A stretch of 14,939 bases of DNA from Steroidobacteraceae bacterium (lineage in GTDB: Bacteria; Pseudomonadota; Gammaproteobacteria; Steroidobacterales; Steroidobacteraceae), in NCBI GenBank assembly GCA_013044085.1, contig JABEVI010000243.1, positions 1-14,939 of the forward strand. The letters are read 5' to 3'. The position numbers and the translations under genes were made by a program. Of the stretch, positions 5,525-12,758 are shown one piece after another (the first letter of the stretch is position 1; each line of letters opens with the position of its first letter). The notes below the pieces were generated by a model. It made no database searches and had not been told where the DNA came from. It worked only from the letters and a program-made list of their open reading frames with translations.

Positions 5525-6883
5525 GCCGGCCGGCCGGCGGTATCCGTGCGGGCGGTAAAAGATGATCCCGGCGATCAGTCCGCCGATGCCGACGATTTTG
5601 GTGGTGGTGTTGAAGGTCGTGATCGCGTAGATGCCGATCGCGATCAGTGCGACCGCGCTCAGCGCGGGTGCGACCGCGTACTGCAGGAAAGTGGTCAGCG
5701 AATCGCGGTAGCTGTCCCGGTACAGCCACGCACAGACGAGGCCGGCGAGGCCGTAGTAGTAGGAGACCTGCACCGCGATGGCATTGACCGAGTCGGCGAG
5801 GATCGTCGCGATCGAGGGCATGAAGCTCGAGGAAAAGATCATCACCAGCCCGATCGCGAGCAGCAGGTACATCGTGCGTACCGGTGTGACTGTGCGCTCG
5901 TGCACCTCGCCGAAATAGGCCGGCAGCGCCCGGTCCCGGCCCATCGCGAACAGCGTTCTGGAGAACTGCAACATGGTCGTTTCGAGCGTGGCGATGCTCG
6001 AGAGGATCAGCGCGAGCGCCGCCGCGTAACCGCCGATCCGGCCGAGACCGGCCGCGATCGCGACGTGATAGATCAGGTTGTCGGAGAAGCCGGTTGCATC
6101 GTGCAGCGTGAACATCATCAAGGTCGCGACCGTGAAGGCGGCGAACGAGGCGATCGTGACGAATACGCTGAGGAAGCCGCCGGTGCCGGCCGCGTTCGGC
6201 CGGTCGTTGCGCGTCTCCTCCGCGAGGTTGGCCGTGACGTCCCAACCCCAGTAAAGAAAGACGACGATCAGCGCCGATGAGGCGAAGGTCGCGCGCGTGT
6301 AATGGAAGCCGAACCACGACCAGGAAAAGGGTGTGACCGCATGCCCGAGGCTGGTACGCAGGAACGCGGCGACCGAGATGCCGAAAAGTATCAGCAGTTC
6401 GATCGAGCTCATGACGACCTGGACCTTGCTCGTGATCTCGATTCCCGAGATGAGCACCCAGCCGATCAACACGAACCAGACCGCGCCGATGCTGGTCGTC
6501 AACATCACCTTGTCGGCGAGCGAGGGATCGAACAGGTCGATGGTCGCGGTGCCGAGCGGCACGCTGCCCGTGACCATGAAGACCATGGAGGCGATCAACA
6601 GCGCCCAGCCGGAGAAGTAGCCGAAGAACTTGCCGAATCCGATCTTGGTCCATTCATAGGCCGCGCCGGCATTCGCGATTCTCTTGTTCAGCCCCTTGTA
6701 GGCGAGTGCGATGCCGAGCATCGGCAATGCGAACACCAGCACGGCGTTCGGCGAGACCATGCCGGCCGTCATCAACAGGCTCGATATGGCGACCGCGATG
6801 GAGAACCCCGGGGCGCTGCCGGCGACCCCCATGATGATCGACTCGAAGAACGAGAGCGAGTTGGCCTTCAGTTTGTCACTCAT
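5516..6883 (-). CDS. APC-superfamily amino acid/polyamine permease
   Basis: This is a 455-residue inner-membrane transporter with about twelve hydrophobic segments. The N-terminal helix carries GVAGSAPGFSIAVAI (19-33), the broken-helix substrate/ion motif of APC permeases in the GxAGxAPxxS variant. ANAGAAYEW (71-79) and the FLYWGWD...LAEET segment (about 228-243) are further family landmarks. It is the last gene of the polyamine operon, 49 bp after the puuA-like gene, with GGGGA shortly before the ATG, so import of putrescine or a related amine is the natural inference. It is not close to E. coli PuuP in the parts I can compare. The gene ends in TAG at 5518-5516, overlapping the convergent acyl-CoA dehydrogenase by 9 bp, so neither gene has room for its own terminator. 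Confidence 0.87.
   Translation of the reverse strand: MSDKLKANSLSFFESIIMGVAGSAPGFSIAVAISSLLMTAGMVSPNAVLVFALPMLGIALAYKGLNKRIANAGAAYEWTKIGFGKFFGYFSGWALLIASMVFMVTGSVPLGTATIDLFDPSLADKVMLTTSIGAVWFVLIGWVLISGIEITSKVQVVMSSIELLILFGISVAAFLRTSLGHAVTPFSWSWFGFHYTRATFASSALIVVFLYWGWDVTANLAEETRNDRPNAAGTGGFLSVFVTIASFAAFTVATLMMFTLHDATGFSDNLIYHVAIAAGLGRIGGYAAALALILSSIATLETTMLQFSRTLFAMGRDRALPAYFGEVHERTVTPVRTMYLLLAIGLVMIFSSSFMPSIATILADSVNAIAVQVSYYYGLAGLVCAWLYRDSYRDSLTTFLQYAVAPALSAVALIAIGIYAITTFNTTTKIVGIGGLIAGIIFYRPHGYRRPAGSK
5525..5538. other. 14-bp perfect GC palindrome at the convergent junction
   Basis: GCCGGCCGGCCGGC is its own reverse complement and starts one base after the acyl-CoA dehydrogenase stop, inside the last codons of the permease. 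It could pair in either transcript, but there is no T-tract on either side, so it is at best a weak bidirectional pause site. Confidence 0.3.
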
Positions 6884-6932
6884 TCATCCCCCAGTGTCGA
6901 GTGCGACCATGCCGGCACGTGCAACCGCCGTC

Positions 6933-8300
6933 TCAAAGGTAGAAATCATATTCGACCGGAACGATTTCCTGCATCACCGCGGCGTATTCCTTGCGCTTGA
7001 GTTCGTGGAACGCCTCTAGAAACCGGCGCGGCAGGTAGCGGGCCAGCAGCGTCGAGTTGCGCATGCGCTCGAGGGCGTCGAACAAGCCGTCCGGGAAGCC
7101 GCCGTTGGCGGCACCCTCGGCGCGTCCCTCGGCCGGGGCGCTCGGCTCCAGGCGCTGTTCGATGCCGTGCAGGATCCCCGCCAGGATGCTCGCCATGACG
7201 AGGTGGGGGCTTGCGTCGGCGCCGGCGACCCGGTGCTCGACGCGCCGACCTTCGCCCTTGGCCGCCGGGATGCGAAAGGCGACGCTGCGGTTGTTGTAAC
7301 CCCAGTCGCAGTTCCTCGGCACGAAGGGCCCGAGGTGGCGGCGGTAGGAATTCAGATTCGGCGCGCAGATGCCGATCGAGTCGTACATCAAGGCCTGCAG
7401 GCCGGCGATGGCGTTTCGCAGCGTGGCCTCGCCTCCCGGACCGCCGAAGCGATTCCGGCCTTGTTCGTCGGCGACGCTGACGTGCACGTGCAGGCCGCTT
7501 CCCGGCTGATTGATGAACGGCTTGGCCATGAAGGTTGCCTGCATGTCCATCGACCGGGCGACGCCCTTGACGATGCGCTTCAGGAGCACGGCATGGTCGG
7601 CCGCGAGCAGCGGATCGGCGACGTGGCGAAGGTTCACCTCGAACTGACCGATGCCGTATTCGGCAACCGCGCCGCAGACCGGCACCGCCTGTGTCGCCGC
7701 CGAGGTCTCGACACGGTTCAAGAAGAGTGCGTTCAATTCGACCGCATCCATCGACAGATTCGCCGCGCGGCGCGGCGGGTCGGTGTTCGGCGCGCTGGCG
7801 GCGAGCGCGATCCGCCCGTCGGCAGTGCGTCGCGGGTCGACCAGATAGAACTCCAGTTCGCAGGCGACGACCGGATGGATGCCGGCCTCGTGGCAGCGGC
7901 GCACGACCGCGGCGAGGATGCCGCGCGGATCGAACCAGTACGGTTCGCCGGTCTCGACGTGGCGCATCTCGCAGATGACCTGGGCGGTCGGCGTGCGCGT
8001 CCACGGCGTCCGGCACAAACTGCCGCGGATCGGCATGGCGTTACCGTCCGGGTCACCATCGGAGGTGCCCATGCCTTGCACGTTCTGGCCGAGGCCGCGA
8101 CTGTCGGCGAGCAGTGCCGAGGCGGAAAATTGCACACCGTCGGTGAACACCTTGGCGGCGTCGGCGATCGCGATCCGCTTGCCGAGCGTGTTGCCGTTGA
8201 CGTCGATCACGAACGCATCCAGGCCGCTCACCTCGGGATGCGCACGCAGAAAATCGCCCCAGTCGGCCGTCGTTGCGTTGGCGGAAATGATCTCAGTCAT
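6933..8300 (-). CDS. puuA: Gamma-glutamyl-polyamine synthetase (PuuA-like, glutamine-synthetase family)
   Basis: This 455-residue member of the glutamine synthetase superfamily would ligate glutamate to putrescine or another amine at the cost of ATP, the first step of the Puu/Pau pathway. GS landmarks are present: ELEFYL (148-153, metal-binding Glu), AEYGIGQFEVNL (213-224), KPFINQPGSGLHVHVS (260-275, with active-site H271), NNRSVAFRIP (336-345) and RVEHRVAGADASPHL (353-367). Assignment to the PuuA branch rather than GlnA rests on these sequence variants and on the adjacent puuB-like gene, 23 bp upstream. AAGGGAG lies 8 nt before the ATG. The exact amine (putrescine, cadaverine, spermidine or a monoamine) cannot be read from sequence; in Pseudomonas several paralogues split these substrates. 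Confidence 0.9.
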   Translation of the reverse strand: MTEIISANATTADWGDFLRAHPEVSGLDAFVIDVNGNTLGKRIAIADAAKVFTDGVQFSASALLADSRGLGQNVQGMGTSDGDPDGNAMPIRGSLCRTPWTRTPTAQVICEMRHVETGEPYWFDPRGILAAVVRRCHEAGIHPVVACELEFYLVDPRRTADGRIALAASAPNTDPPRRAANLSMDAVELNALFLNRVETSAATQAVPVCGAVAEYGIGQFEVNLRHVADPLLAADHAVLLKRIVKGVARSMDMQATFMAKPFINQPGSGLHVHVSVADEQGRNRFGGPGGEATLRNAIAGLQALMYDSIGICAPNLNSYRRHLGPFVPRNCDWGYNNRSVAFRIPAAKGEGRRVEHRVAGADASPHLVMASILAGILHGIEQRLEPSAPAEGRAEGAANGGFPDGLFDALERMRNSTLLARYLPRRFLEAFHELKRKEYAAVMQEIVPVEYDFYL

Positions 8301-8323
8301 GTGTCGGACTCCCTTCGATCTGA

Positions 8324-9637
8324 TCAGAGCCGGTCGCGCAGCGCGTACCAGGACATCGCCGCGACCAGCGTCGGCCAGCGCAGGGCCGGCCCGCCCGGAA
8401 ACGCCGGCACCGGCACCTGCGCGAAGCGCGCGAAACCCGCCCGCTCGCCGGCGAGCGCGTCGGCGAGAATCTTGCCGCAGTACGGTGCGAGCAGCACCCC
8501 GAGACCGGAAAACCCGCTGACGTTGTAGAAACCCGGCTTGATTTCGCGAACGAAGGGCATCCGCGTCGGCGTGATGCCGAGCGTGCCTCCCCAGCCGTAC
8601 TCGAAACGCGTCGCGGCGAGTTGCGGAAAGATCCGCAGCGCATGCCGGCGCACGAAGCCGCAGATGTCGGCGGGAAACCGGTATCCATAGGTTTCGCCAC
8701 CGCCGAACAACAGGCGGTTGTCGGCCGTGATGCGGTAGTAGTTGACCACGAATCGCGAGTCCGACACGGCGACGCCGTCGCGGATCAGTGCGCGGCCGCC
8801 GTCCTCTCCGAGCGGTTCGGTGGTCGCGACGAAATTGTTGATCGGCATCACGTGCCGTTCCACGATCGGCGCGATGCCGCGCAGGTAGCCGTTGCAGGCG
8901 AGAATCACCTGCGCGGCGCGCACGCGCGCCGTCGCGGTGCGCACCTGCCAGTCGGTGCCGCTGCGCGTGATCTCGAGGACCCGGCTGTCCTCATGCAGTC
9001 TCGCACCGTGACTCTGCGCTGCGCGGGCGAGCCCGAGGGCGTAGTTCAGCGGGTGGAGGTGTCCGCCGCGCTCGTCGATGGCACCGCTGTGATAGTCCTC
9101 GGTCGCCACCATGGCCCGCACCTCGTCGCGGCCGACGAAGCGCATCGCGGTGTAGCCGTAGCGTTCGCGCAGGTGATCGACGTGCCGGCGCGTGGCCGCG
9201 GTGTAGGAACGCTTGTGATCGGCGTGCAGCAGACCGGGCCGGAAGTCGCATTCGATCCGGTAGGTTTCGATCAACGCATCGAGATGCGCGCGTGCCTCGA
9301 GCGCGAGTTCCCAAAGATGACGGGCGCCGCTCTCGCCGACGTGTCGCTCCAGCCACTCCTGGTCGCGGCGCAGTCCGACGTGCGCCTGGCCGCCGTTCCT
9401 GCCGGTCGCCCCCCAGCCGAGCCGGGATTGTTCGAGCAGAACGACCTCGATGCCGCGCTGAGCCAGATGCAGTGCCGCGGAGATTCCCGTGAAGCCGCCG
9501 CCGACGACGCAGACCTGCGTCGAGCGCTCATCCGTGAGCGCGGGCGCCAGCACCCGCGCGTTCACCGTCGCCGCGTAATAGGAGGGCGCGTGGAGCGGGC
9601 TCGGGTCGAGCGCATGCGGGCGGGTGCTGTTTTTCAT
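8324..9637 (-). CDS. puuB: Gamma-glutamyl-polyamine oxidase (PuuB-like FAD oxidoreductase)
   Basis: This is a 437-residue DAO-family flavoprotein. The dinucleotide-binding loop is CVVGGGFTGISAALHL (43-58), and SRLGWGATGRNGGQAHVG (71-88) is the second FAD motif that PuuB proteins share. SGFSGLGVLLAPYCGKILAD near the C-terminus completes the FAD site. The YYAATVN segment at about 20 also matches the PuuB N-terminus. It would oxidise gamma-glutamylputrescine to gamma-glutamyl-aminobutyraldehyde, releasing ammonia and H2O2. The start lies 6 nt after the gntR stop without a visible Shine-Dalgarno, so reinitiation is likely. The stop is 23 bp before puuA. A palindrome (TGTGATCACA) covers the gntR-puuB junction. 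Confidence 0.9.
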   Translation of the reverse strand: MKNSTRPHALDPSPLHAPSYYAATVNARVLAPALTDERSTQVCVVGGGFTGISAALHLAQRGIEVVLLEQSRLGWGATGRNGGQAHVGLRRDQEWLERHVGESGARHLWELALEARAHLDALIETYRIECDFRPGLLHADHKRSYTAATRRHVDHLRERYGYTAMRFVGRDEVRAMVATEDYHSGAIDERGGHLHPLNYALGLARAAQSHGARLHEDSRVLEITRSGTDWQVRTATARVRAAQVILACNGYLRGIAPIVERHVMPINNFVATTEPLGEDGGRALIRDGVAVSDSRFVVNYYRITADNRLLFGGGETYGYRFPADICGFVRRHALRIFPQLAATRFEYGWGGTLGITPTRMPFVREIKPGFYNVSGFSGLGVLLAPYCGKILADALAGERAGFARFAQVPVPAFPGGPALRWPTLVAAMSWYALRDRL

Positions 9638-9652
9638 TTGTGATCACAGATG
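9636..9652. promoter_or_regulatory. Candidate GntR operator copy A at the gntR-puuB junction
   Basis: ATTTGTGATCACAGATG contains the perfect palindrome TGTGATCACA (9639-9648). It matches the element upstream of the operon promoter (11820-11836) at 14 of 17 positions, in the same orientation. The site covers the gntR stop codon and the first base of the puuB start codon. A GT-N4-AC core is compatible with GntR-family sites. Confidence 0.4.
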
Positions 9653-10369
9653 GTCCGCCCGAGCATACACGAAACCGCTTTTGCCGATCAAACCCATGCC
9701 GTCGCGGATGTCGGCGAGGATCGCCCGGCGCAGTCCGTCGGCGTCGCCCGCGCCGATCGCACGCAGCGCCACCTCGTGCTGGTCGACCAGGTTGGCCGTG
9801 CCCACGCGCCCGTAGACCACGCGCATGTAGGGGCCGAACTGCAGCCACAGGATCTCGATCAGGCGGTTGAGGATGCCGCGCGGCTGTGCATCGTAGATCA
9901 GGAAGTGGAAGTCGAAATTGCCCTGCATGTAGGCGTGCAGGTCGCCTTCGCCGATTGCCACGCCGATCGCATCGTCGATGCGCGCGAGCTTGCGCAGGCG
10001 CTGCGCATCGATGTGCGGCAGCGCGCGCACGGCGGCCTCCGGCTCGAGCAATTCGCGGCACAGAAGCAATTCGTGGAATCGTTCCTCGGTCATCGTCGGC
10101 ACGACGATGCGCATTTTGGAGCGAATCTGCACCGCGCCTTCCGCCGCGAGCCGGCTCAGGGCCTCGCGCACCGGGGTCTGGCTGACGCCGAGCTCTTCGG
10201 CCAGGCCGCGCGTCGAGAGCCGGCCGCCGGGCACGACCCGGCCGGTGATGAAGCGGCGCGAGAGGTCCGCGTGCACGTTGCTGTGCAACGACGGCGCCGC
10301 TGCGCCCGGGGGAACGGACGCCTTGAGCGCGGGCTTGCGGCCCGCCTTAGGCCGCGGCTTCGAGACCAC
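9644..10369 (-). CDS. GntR-family (FadR/FCD subfamily) transcriptional regulator
   Basis: This 241-residue regulator has an N-terminal winged helix (about 28-90; RGLAEELGVSQTPVREALSR at 54-73 is the recognition region) and a C-terminal all-helical FCD ligand domain (about 95-225). FCD proteins usually sense small carboxylates or amine-pathway intermediates through a metal site built from Asp/Asn and three His. Here N151, H155 and H198 are present, but the last position reads ILADIRDG, with D220 where His is usual. The GTG start at 10369 overlaps the aminotransferase end by 23 bp and lacks a clear Shine-Dalgarno, so coupling is likely; a later start near residue 32 cannot be excluded. Its place inside the polyamine operon makes it the likely local regulator, in contrast to PuuR (Cro/CupinR type) in E. 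coli. Confidence 0.88.
   Translation of the reverse strand: MVSKPRPKAGRKPALKASVPPGAAAPSLHSNVHADLSRRFITGRVVPGGRLSTRGLAEELGVSQTPVREALSRLAAEGAVQIRSKMRIVVPTMTEERFHELLLCRELLEPEAAVRALPHIDAQRLRKLARIDDAIGVAIGEGDLHAYMQGNFDFHFLIYDAQPRGILNRLIEILWLQFGPYMRVVYGRVGTANLVDQHEVALRAIGAGDADGLRRAILADIRDGMGLIGKSGFVYARADHL
10329..10345 (-). other. GC hairpin one base after the aminotransferase stop
   Basis: GCGGGC and GCCCGC form six perfect GC pairs around a 5-nt loop, beginning one base after the TAA stop of the aminotransferase (10349-10347) and within the early gntR codons. There is no T-run, so it is not a normal terminator. It could limit ribosome or polymerase passage and tune regulator dose. Confidence 0.3.
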
Positions 10370-11744
10370 GCAGCGCCGCTTCGGATTCGCGCAGCGAGCG
10401 ATCGATGGTGTCGACGAGCCGGTCGATTTGCGCGTGCGTGATGATGAGCGGCGGCGACATCACGATCGTGTCGCGGATCGCGCGCACCATGATGCCGTTG
10501 CGGATGCAGGCGTCGCGCACGATCGGACCGGCGTGGCCTTCCTCGCCGCCGAATCGATGATTGGTGCCCTTGCGGGCGACGATCTCCACCGCGCCGATCA
10601 GGCCGAGCGAGCGCGCCTCGCCGACGAGCGGCTGGCCGGCGAGCCGGGACAGCGCATCGGCAAGGTAGGGGCCGGTGTCTTCGGCGACGCGTTCGACGAG
10701 TCCTTCACGCGCGATGATCTCGATGTTGCGCAGCGCCACCGCGGCGGCGGTCGGATGTCCGGAATAGGTGTAACCGTGGATGAATTCGCCGCCTTTTTCC
10801 TTCAGAAGCGCGACGATCGGCGCCGCGACGGCGGTCGCGGAGATCGGCATATAGCCGGAGGACAGTCCCTTGGCCATCGAGACGATGTCGGGCTTGATGC
10901 CGAAGTGCTGGAAGCCGAACCACGCGCCGAGCCGGCCGAAGCCGCAAATGACCTCGTCCGCGATCAGCAGAATGCCGTATTTGCGGCAGATCGCCTCGAC
11001 CTTCTTCCAGTAGCCCGGTGGCGGAATGATCACGCCGCCGGCGCCCTGCACCGGCTCGCCGATGAAGGCGGCGACGTTTTCGGGCCCGACCGCGAGGATG
11101 CGCTCCTCGATCGCCGCAGCGGCGCGTTCACCGAAGCTTTGCGGGTCTTCGCCGAAACCCTCGCCGAAGGCGTACGGCTGCATCACGTGCTCGATGCCCG
11201 GGATGGGCAGGTGCCCCTGCGCATGCATCGCCTTCATGCCGCCAAGACTCACGCCGGCGACCGTTGAGCCGTGATAAGCGTTCCAGCGACTGATGAAAAT
11301 GCGCCGCTTCGGCTCGCCGCGCAGCGTCCAATAATGGCGTGCGAGGCGGAAGGCGGTGTCGTTCGATTCCGAACCGGAACTGTTGAAGAACACGTGGCCG
11401 AGATCGCCGCCGAGGCGCGAGGATATTTCGGTGGCCAGGCGGATTACGGGCTCGTGGGCGGTTTTGAAGAAGGTGTTGTAGAACGGCAGCTGCAGCATCT
11501 GCTCATAGGCGACCTGGGCGAGTTCCTTGCGCCCGTAGCCGACATTGACGCACCACAGCCCGGCCATGCCATCGAGCAGGCGATTGCCGTCGGCATCCTC
11601 GATGGTGCAGCCCTCGGCGCGGACGATGATGCGGCTGCCGCCGAGTTGCTCCTGGACCTTGTAGTCGCTCTGTGCCGGCAGGTGGTGGGCCAGATCCAGC
11701 CGGCGAAGTTCGGTGTTGCGGGTCGATGACATCGGTGCATTCAT
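10347..11744 (-). CDS. Class III aminotransferase (SpuC-like polyamine:pyruvate transaminase)
   Basis: This is a 465-residue PLP-dependent fold-type I, class III transaminase. Visible elements are NSSGSESNDTAFRLARHYW (121-139, cofactor phosphate site), WNAYHGST (154-161), LLIADEVICGFGR (259-271, with D263 contacting the PLP nitrogen) and SMAKGLSSGYMP (289-300, with Schiff-base lysine K292). The sequence style and operon place it near SpuC and related omega-amine:pyruvate transaminases, which convert putrescine to 4-aminobutyraldehyde. Beta-alanine or other omega-amine donors remain possible. The ATG at 11744 is chosen because AGGA sits about 9 nt upstream and homology begins soon after; an upstream in-frame start at 11810 would lie inside the predicted promoter. 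It is the first gene of the operon and overlaps gntR by 23 bp. Confidence 0.9.
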   Translation of the reverse strand: MNAPMSSTRNTELRRLDLAHHLPAQSDYKVQEQLGGSRIIVRAEGCTIEDADGNRLLDGMAGLWCVNVGYGRKELAQVAYEQMLQLPFYNTFFKTAHEPVIRLATEISSRLGGDLGHVFFNSSGSESNDTAFRLARHYWTLRGEPKRRIFISRWNAYHGSTVAGVSLGGMKAMHAQGHLPIPGIEHVMQPYAFGEGFGEDPQSFGERAAAAIEERILAVGPENVAAFIGEPVQGAGGVIIPPPGYWKKVEAICRKYGILLIADEVICGFGRLGAWFGFQHFGIKPDIVSMAKGLSSGYMPISATAVAAPIVALLKEKGGEFIHGYTYSGHPTAAAVALRNIEIIAREGLVERVAEDTGPYLADALSRLAGQPLVGEARSLGLIGAVEIVARKGTNHRFGGEEGHAGPIVRDACIRNGIMVRAIRDTIVMSPPLIITHAQIDRLVDTIDRSLRESEAALRGLEAAA

Positions 11745-11788
11745 GGCGGGTTTCCTGTCGACGGGCGATACCCCTGCGGGCCGGGTGC

Positions 11789-11817
11789 AAGCTACCGCGC
11801 CGTACGGCAATCGTCAA
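11789..11817 (-). promoter_or_regulatory. Predicted promoter of the polyamine operon
   Basis: On the minus strand TTGACG (11817-11812, five of six to consensus) is followed after 17 bp by TAGCTT (11794-11789, three of six). A start near 11782 would give a leader of about 38 nt before the aminotransferase ATG. The strong -35 and weak -10 suggest dependence on, or modulation by, a regulator. Confidence 0.55.
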
Positions 11818-11819
11818 GA

Positions 11820-11836
11820 ATCTGTGATGGCAGATG
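11820..11836. promoter_or_regulatory. Candidate GntR operator copy B upstream of the operon promoter
   Basis: ATCTGTGATGGCAGATG contains ATCTG (11820-11824) and CAGAT (11831-11835), perfect inverted arms 6 bp apart. It lies 2 bp upstream of the -35 hexamer and repeats at 9636-9652 with three mismatches. The operon's own GntR protein is the obvious candidate binder. Confidence 0.45.
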
Positions 11837-11841
11837 AGCGA

Positions 11842-11866
11842 GGCCGGCGGGCGCGGCGCGCCGGCC
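11842..11866 (-). terminator. Possible terminator hairpin after cheX
   Basis: GGCCGGCG and CGCCGGCC (8 perfect GC pairs, 9-nt loop) lie 21 nt after the cheX-like stop, separating the signalling operon from the polyamine promoter. There is no U-tract, so intrinsic termination would be inefficient. It may instead be a 3'-end stabiliser or pause site for Rho-dependent termination. Confidence 0.4.
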
Positions 11867-11887
11867 GGGCCGGGGCCGCTGTTCGGC

Positions 11888-12334
11888 TCAGCTCAGCGAG
11901 ACGATGAGTTTGGCGCTGTGGCTGCGCCAGTTGATCGGAATGATGAACGAGCGGGTTCCCGGCCGCGGTGCGATCGACTGCGTTTCCCCCGATAGCACGT
12001 TCGGCACCGAGATCAGAAAATCGCCGCCGAACGCGCGGCGCGCGTTGCCGGAGATGGTGTTGGCGACTTCACCGACCAGATCGCGCATGGTCTCGTGGCT
12101 GAAATCCGTCTCCTGCATCTTCATGAGCAGCACCGCGAGCATCGCCTTCGGGGCCGTAAAGCAGACGACGCCCTGCCGCTTGCCCGAGACGTCGATCAGT
12201 CCCGAGTACTCGTGCAAGGCCAGCGCCTCCTCCAGCAGGTACGGCGAACCGATCGACGCGGCTTGTTGGGCCGCGACCGCGAAGAAGTTCGTCGTCCCAT
12301 CGACGAAAGTGGTCAATTCCTTCTCATGCAGCAT
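11888..12334 (-). CDS. CheX-family chemotaxis-type phosphatase
   Basis: This 148-residue protein matches the CheX/CheC phosphatase family, which dephosphorylates CheY-P. The signature ExxN motif appears once, E89 and N92 in LVGEVANTISGNARRAF, as in CheX (CheC has two). Before it comes the expected beta-sheet core (HEYSGLIDVSGKRQGVVCF, 41-59) and a long helix; after it the second half continues with VPNVLSGE and ends in the strand AKLIVSLS. It is 26 bp downstream of the CheY-like gene, with AAGGGA about 11 nt before the ATG. With the kinase and receiver genes it completes a three-part phosphotransfer module, and the receiver is its expected substrate. It is the last gene of the operon. Confidence 0.85.
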   Translation of the reverse strand: MLHEKELTTFVDGTTNFFAVAAQQAASIGSPYLLEEALALHEYSGLIDVSGKRQGVVCFTAPKAMLAVLLMKMQETDFSHETMRDLVGEVANTISGNARRAFGGDFLISVPNVLSGETQSIAPRPGTRSFIIPINWRSHSAKLIVSLS

Positions 12335-12360
12335 CGCGCGTTGCGTCCCTTTCGAATCCC

Positions 12361-12756
12361 TCAGCGCAGCAATTCGGCGATCGCTTCGTTCAGTTGCCGG
12401 TCCGTGAACGGCTTGTTAAGGAATCCGTTCGCGCCTCTCTCCATCGCCTCGACCGCGGTCGCCTTGTCGGCGAGTGCCGAAATCACCAGGATGCGCACCG
12501 ACGGCTTCATCGCCACCATGTGGCCGATGCACTCGATGCCGTCCATTTCAGGCATCGTCAGGTCCATGGTGACCACGTCCGGATCGGTCCGCGAAAACAA
12601 CTCGAGCGCCTCGGCGCCGTTGCCGGCGGTGCCGACGAGCCGCAGCTCCTCGAACTCCTGCGAGCGTTCGATGCGTCGGCGCACGATATTCGAGTCGTCG
12701 ACGATCAACAGTTTGAAGTCGCGTTTTGCGGTGCCGTTCATGGGAGAGACCCGCAT
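12361..12756 (-). CDS. Stand-alone CheY-like response regulator
   Basis: This is a 131-residue receiver domain with no output domain. Numbering from the first ATG (12756), the acidic pair is D20/D21, the phosphoacceptor is D65 in VTMDLTMPEMDG, the switch Ser is S93 in LVISALAD, and the conserved lysine is K115 in LNKPF. The spacing is standard. The upstream ATG is 2 nt after the kinase stop. A second ATG at 12741 (MNGTAKRD) would give 126 residues and may be the real start; neither has a good Shine-Dalgarno, so coupling to the kinase is likely. It is the expected phosphate acceptor for the kinase Hpt domain and the substrate of the CheX-like phosphatase. Without an output domain it must act by protein contact, either at a motor or pilus or on another effector. 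Confidence 0.92.
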   Translation of the reverse strand: MRVSPMNGTAKRDFKLLIVDDSNIVRRRIERSQEFEELRLVGTAGNGAEALELFSRTDPDVVTMDLTMPEMDGIECIGHMVAMKPSVRILVISALADKATAVEAMERGANGFLNKPFTDRQLNEAIAELLR

Positions 12757-12758
12757 GT

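Noticed and set aside
7167..8528. A 453-codon plus-strand frame opposite the puuA-like gene.
   Set aside because: It mirrors the puuA codons, shows no motif, and runs across the puuA-puuB intergenic gap with no change in character, as expected for a chance antisense frame.
9639..9648. TGTGATCACA as a CRP site.
   Set aside because: CRP half-sites TGTGA and TCACA need a 6-bp spacer; here they abut directly. The position inside an operon junction also fits a local regulator better.
9978..11267. A 429-codon plus-strand frame opposite gntR and the aminotransferase.
   Set aside because: Same antisense effect of GC-rich codons; there is no Shine-Dalgarno or family signature, and it crosses two well-supported genes.
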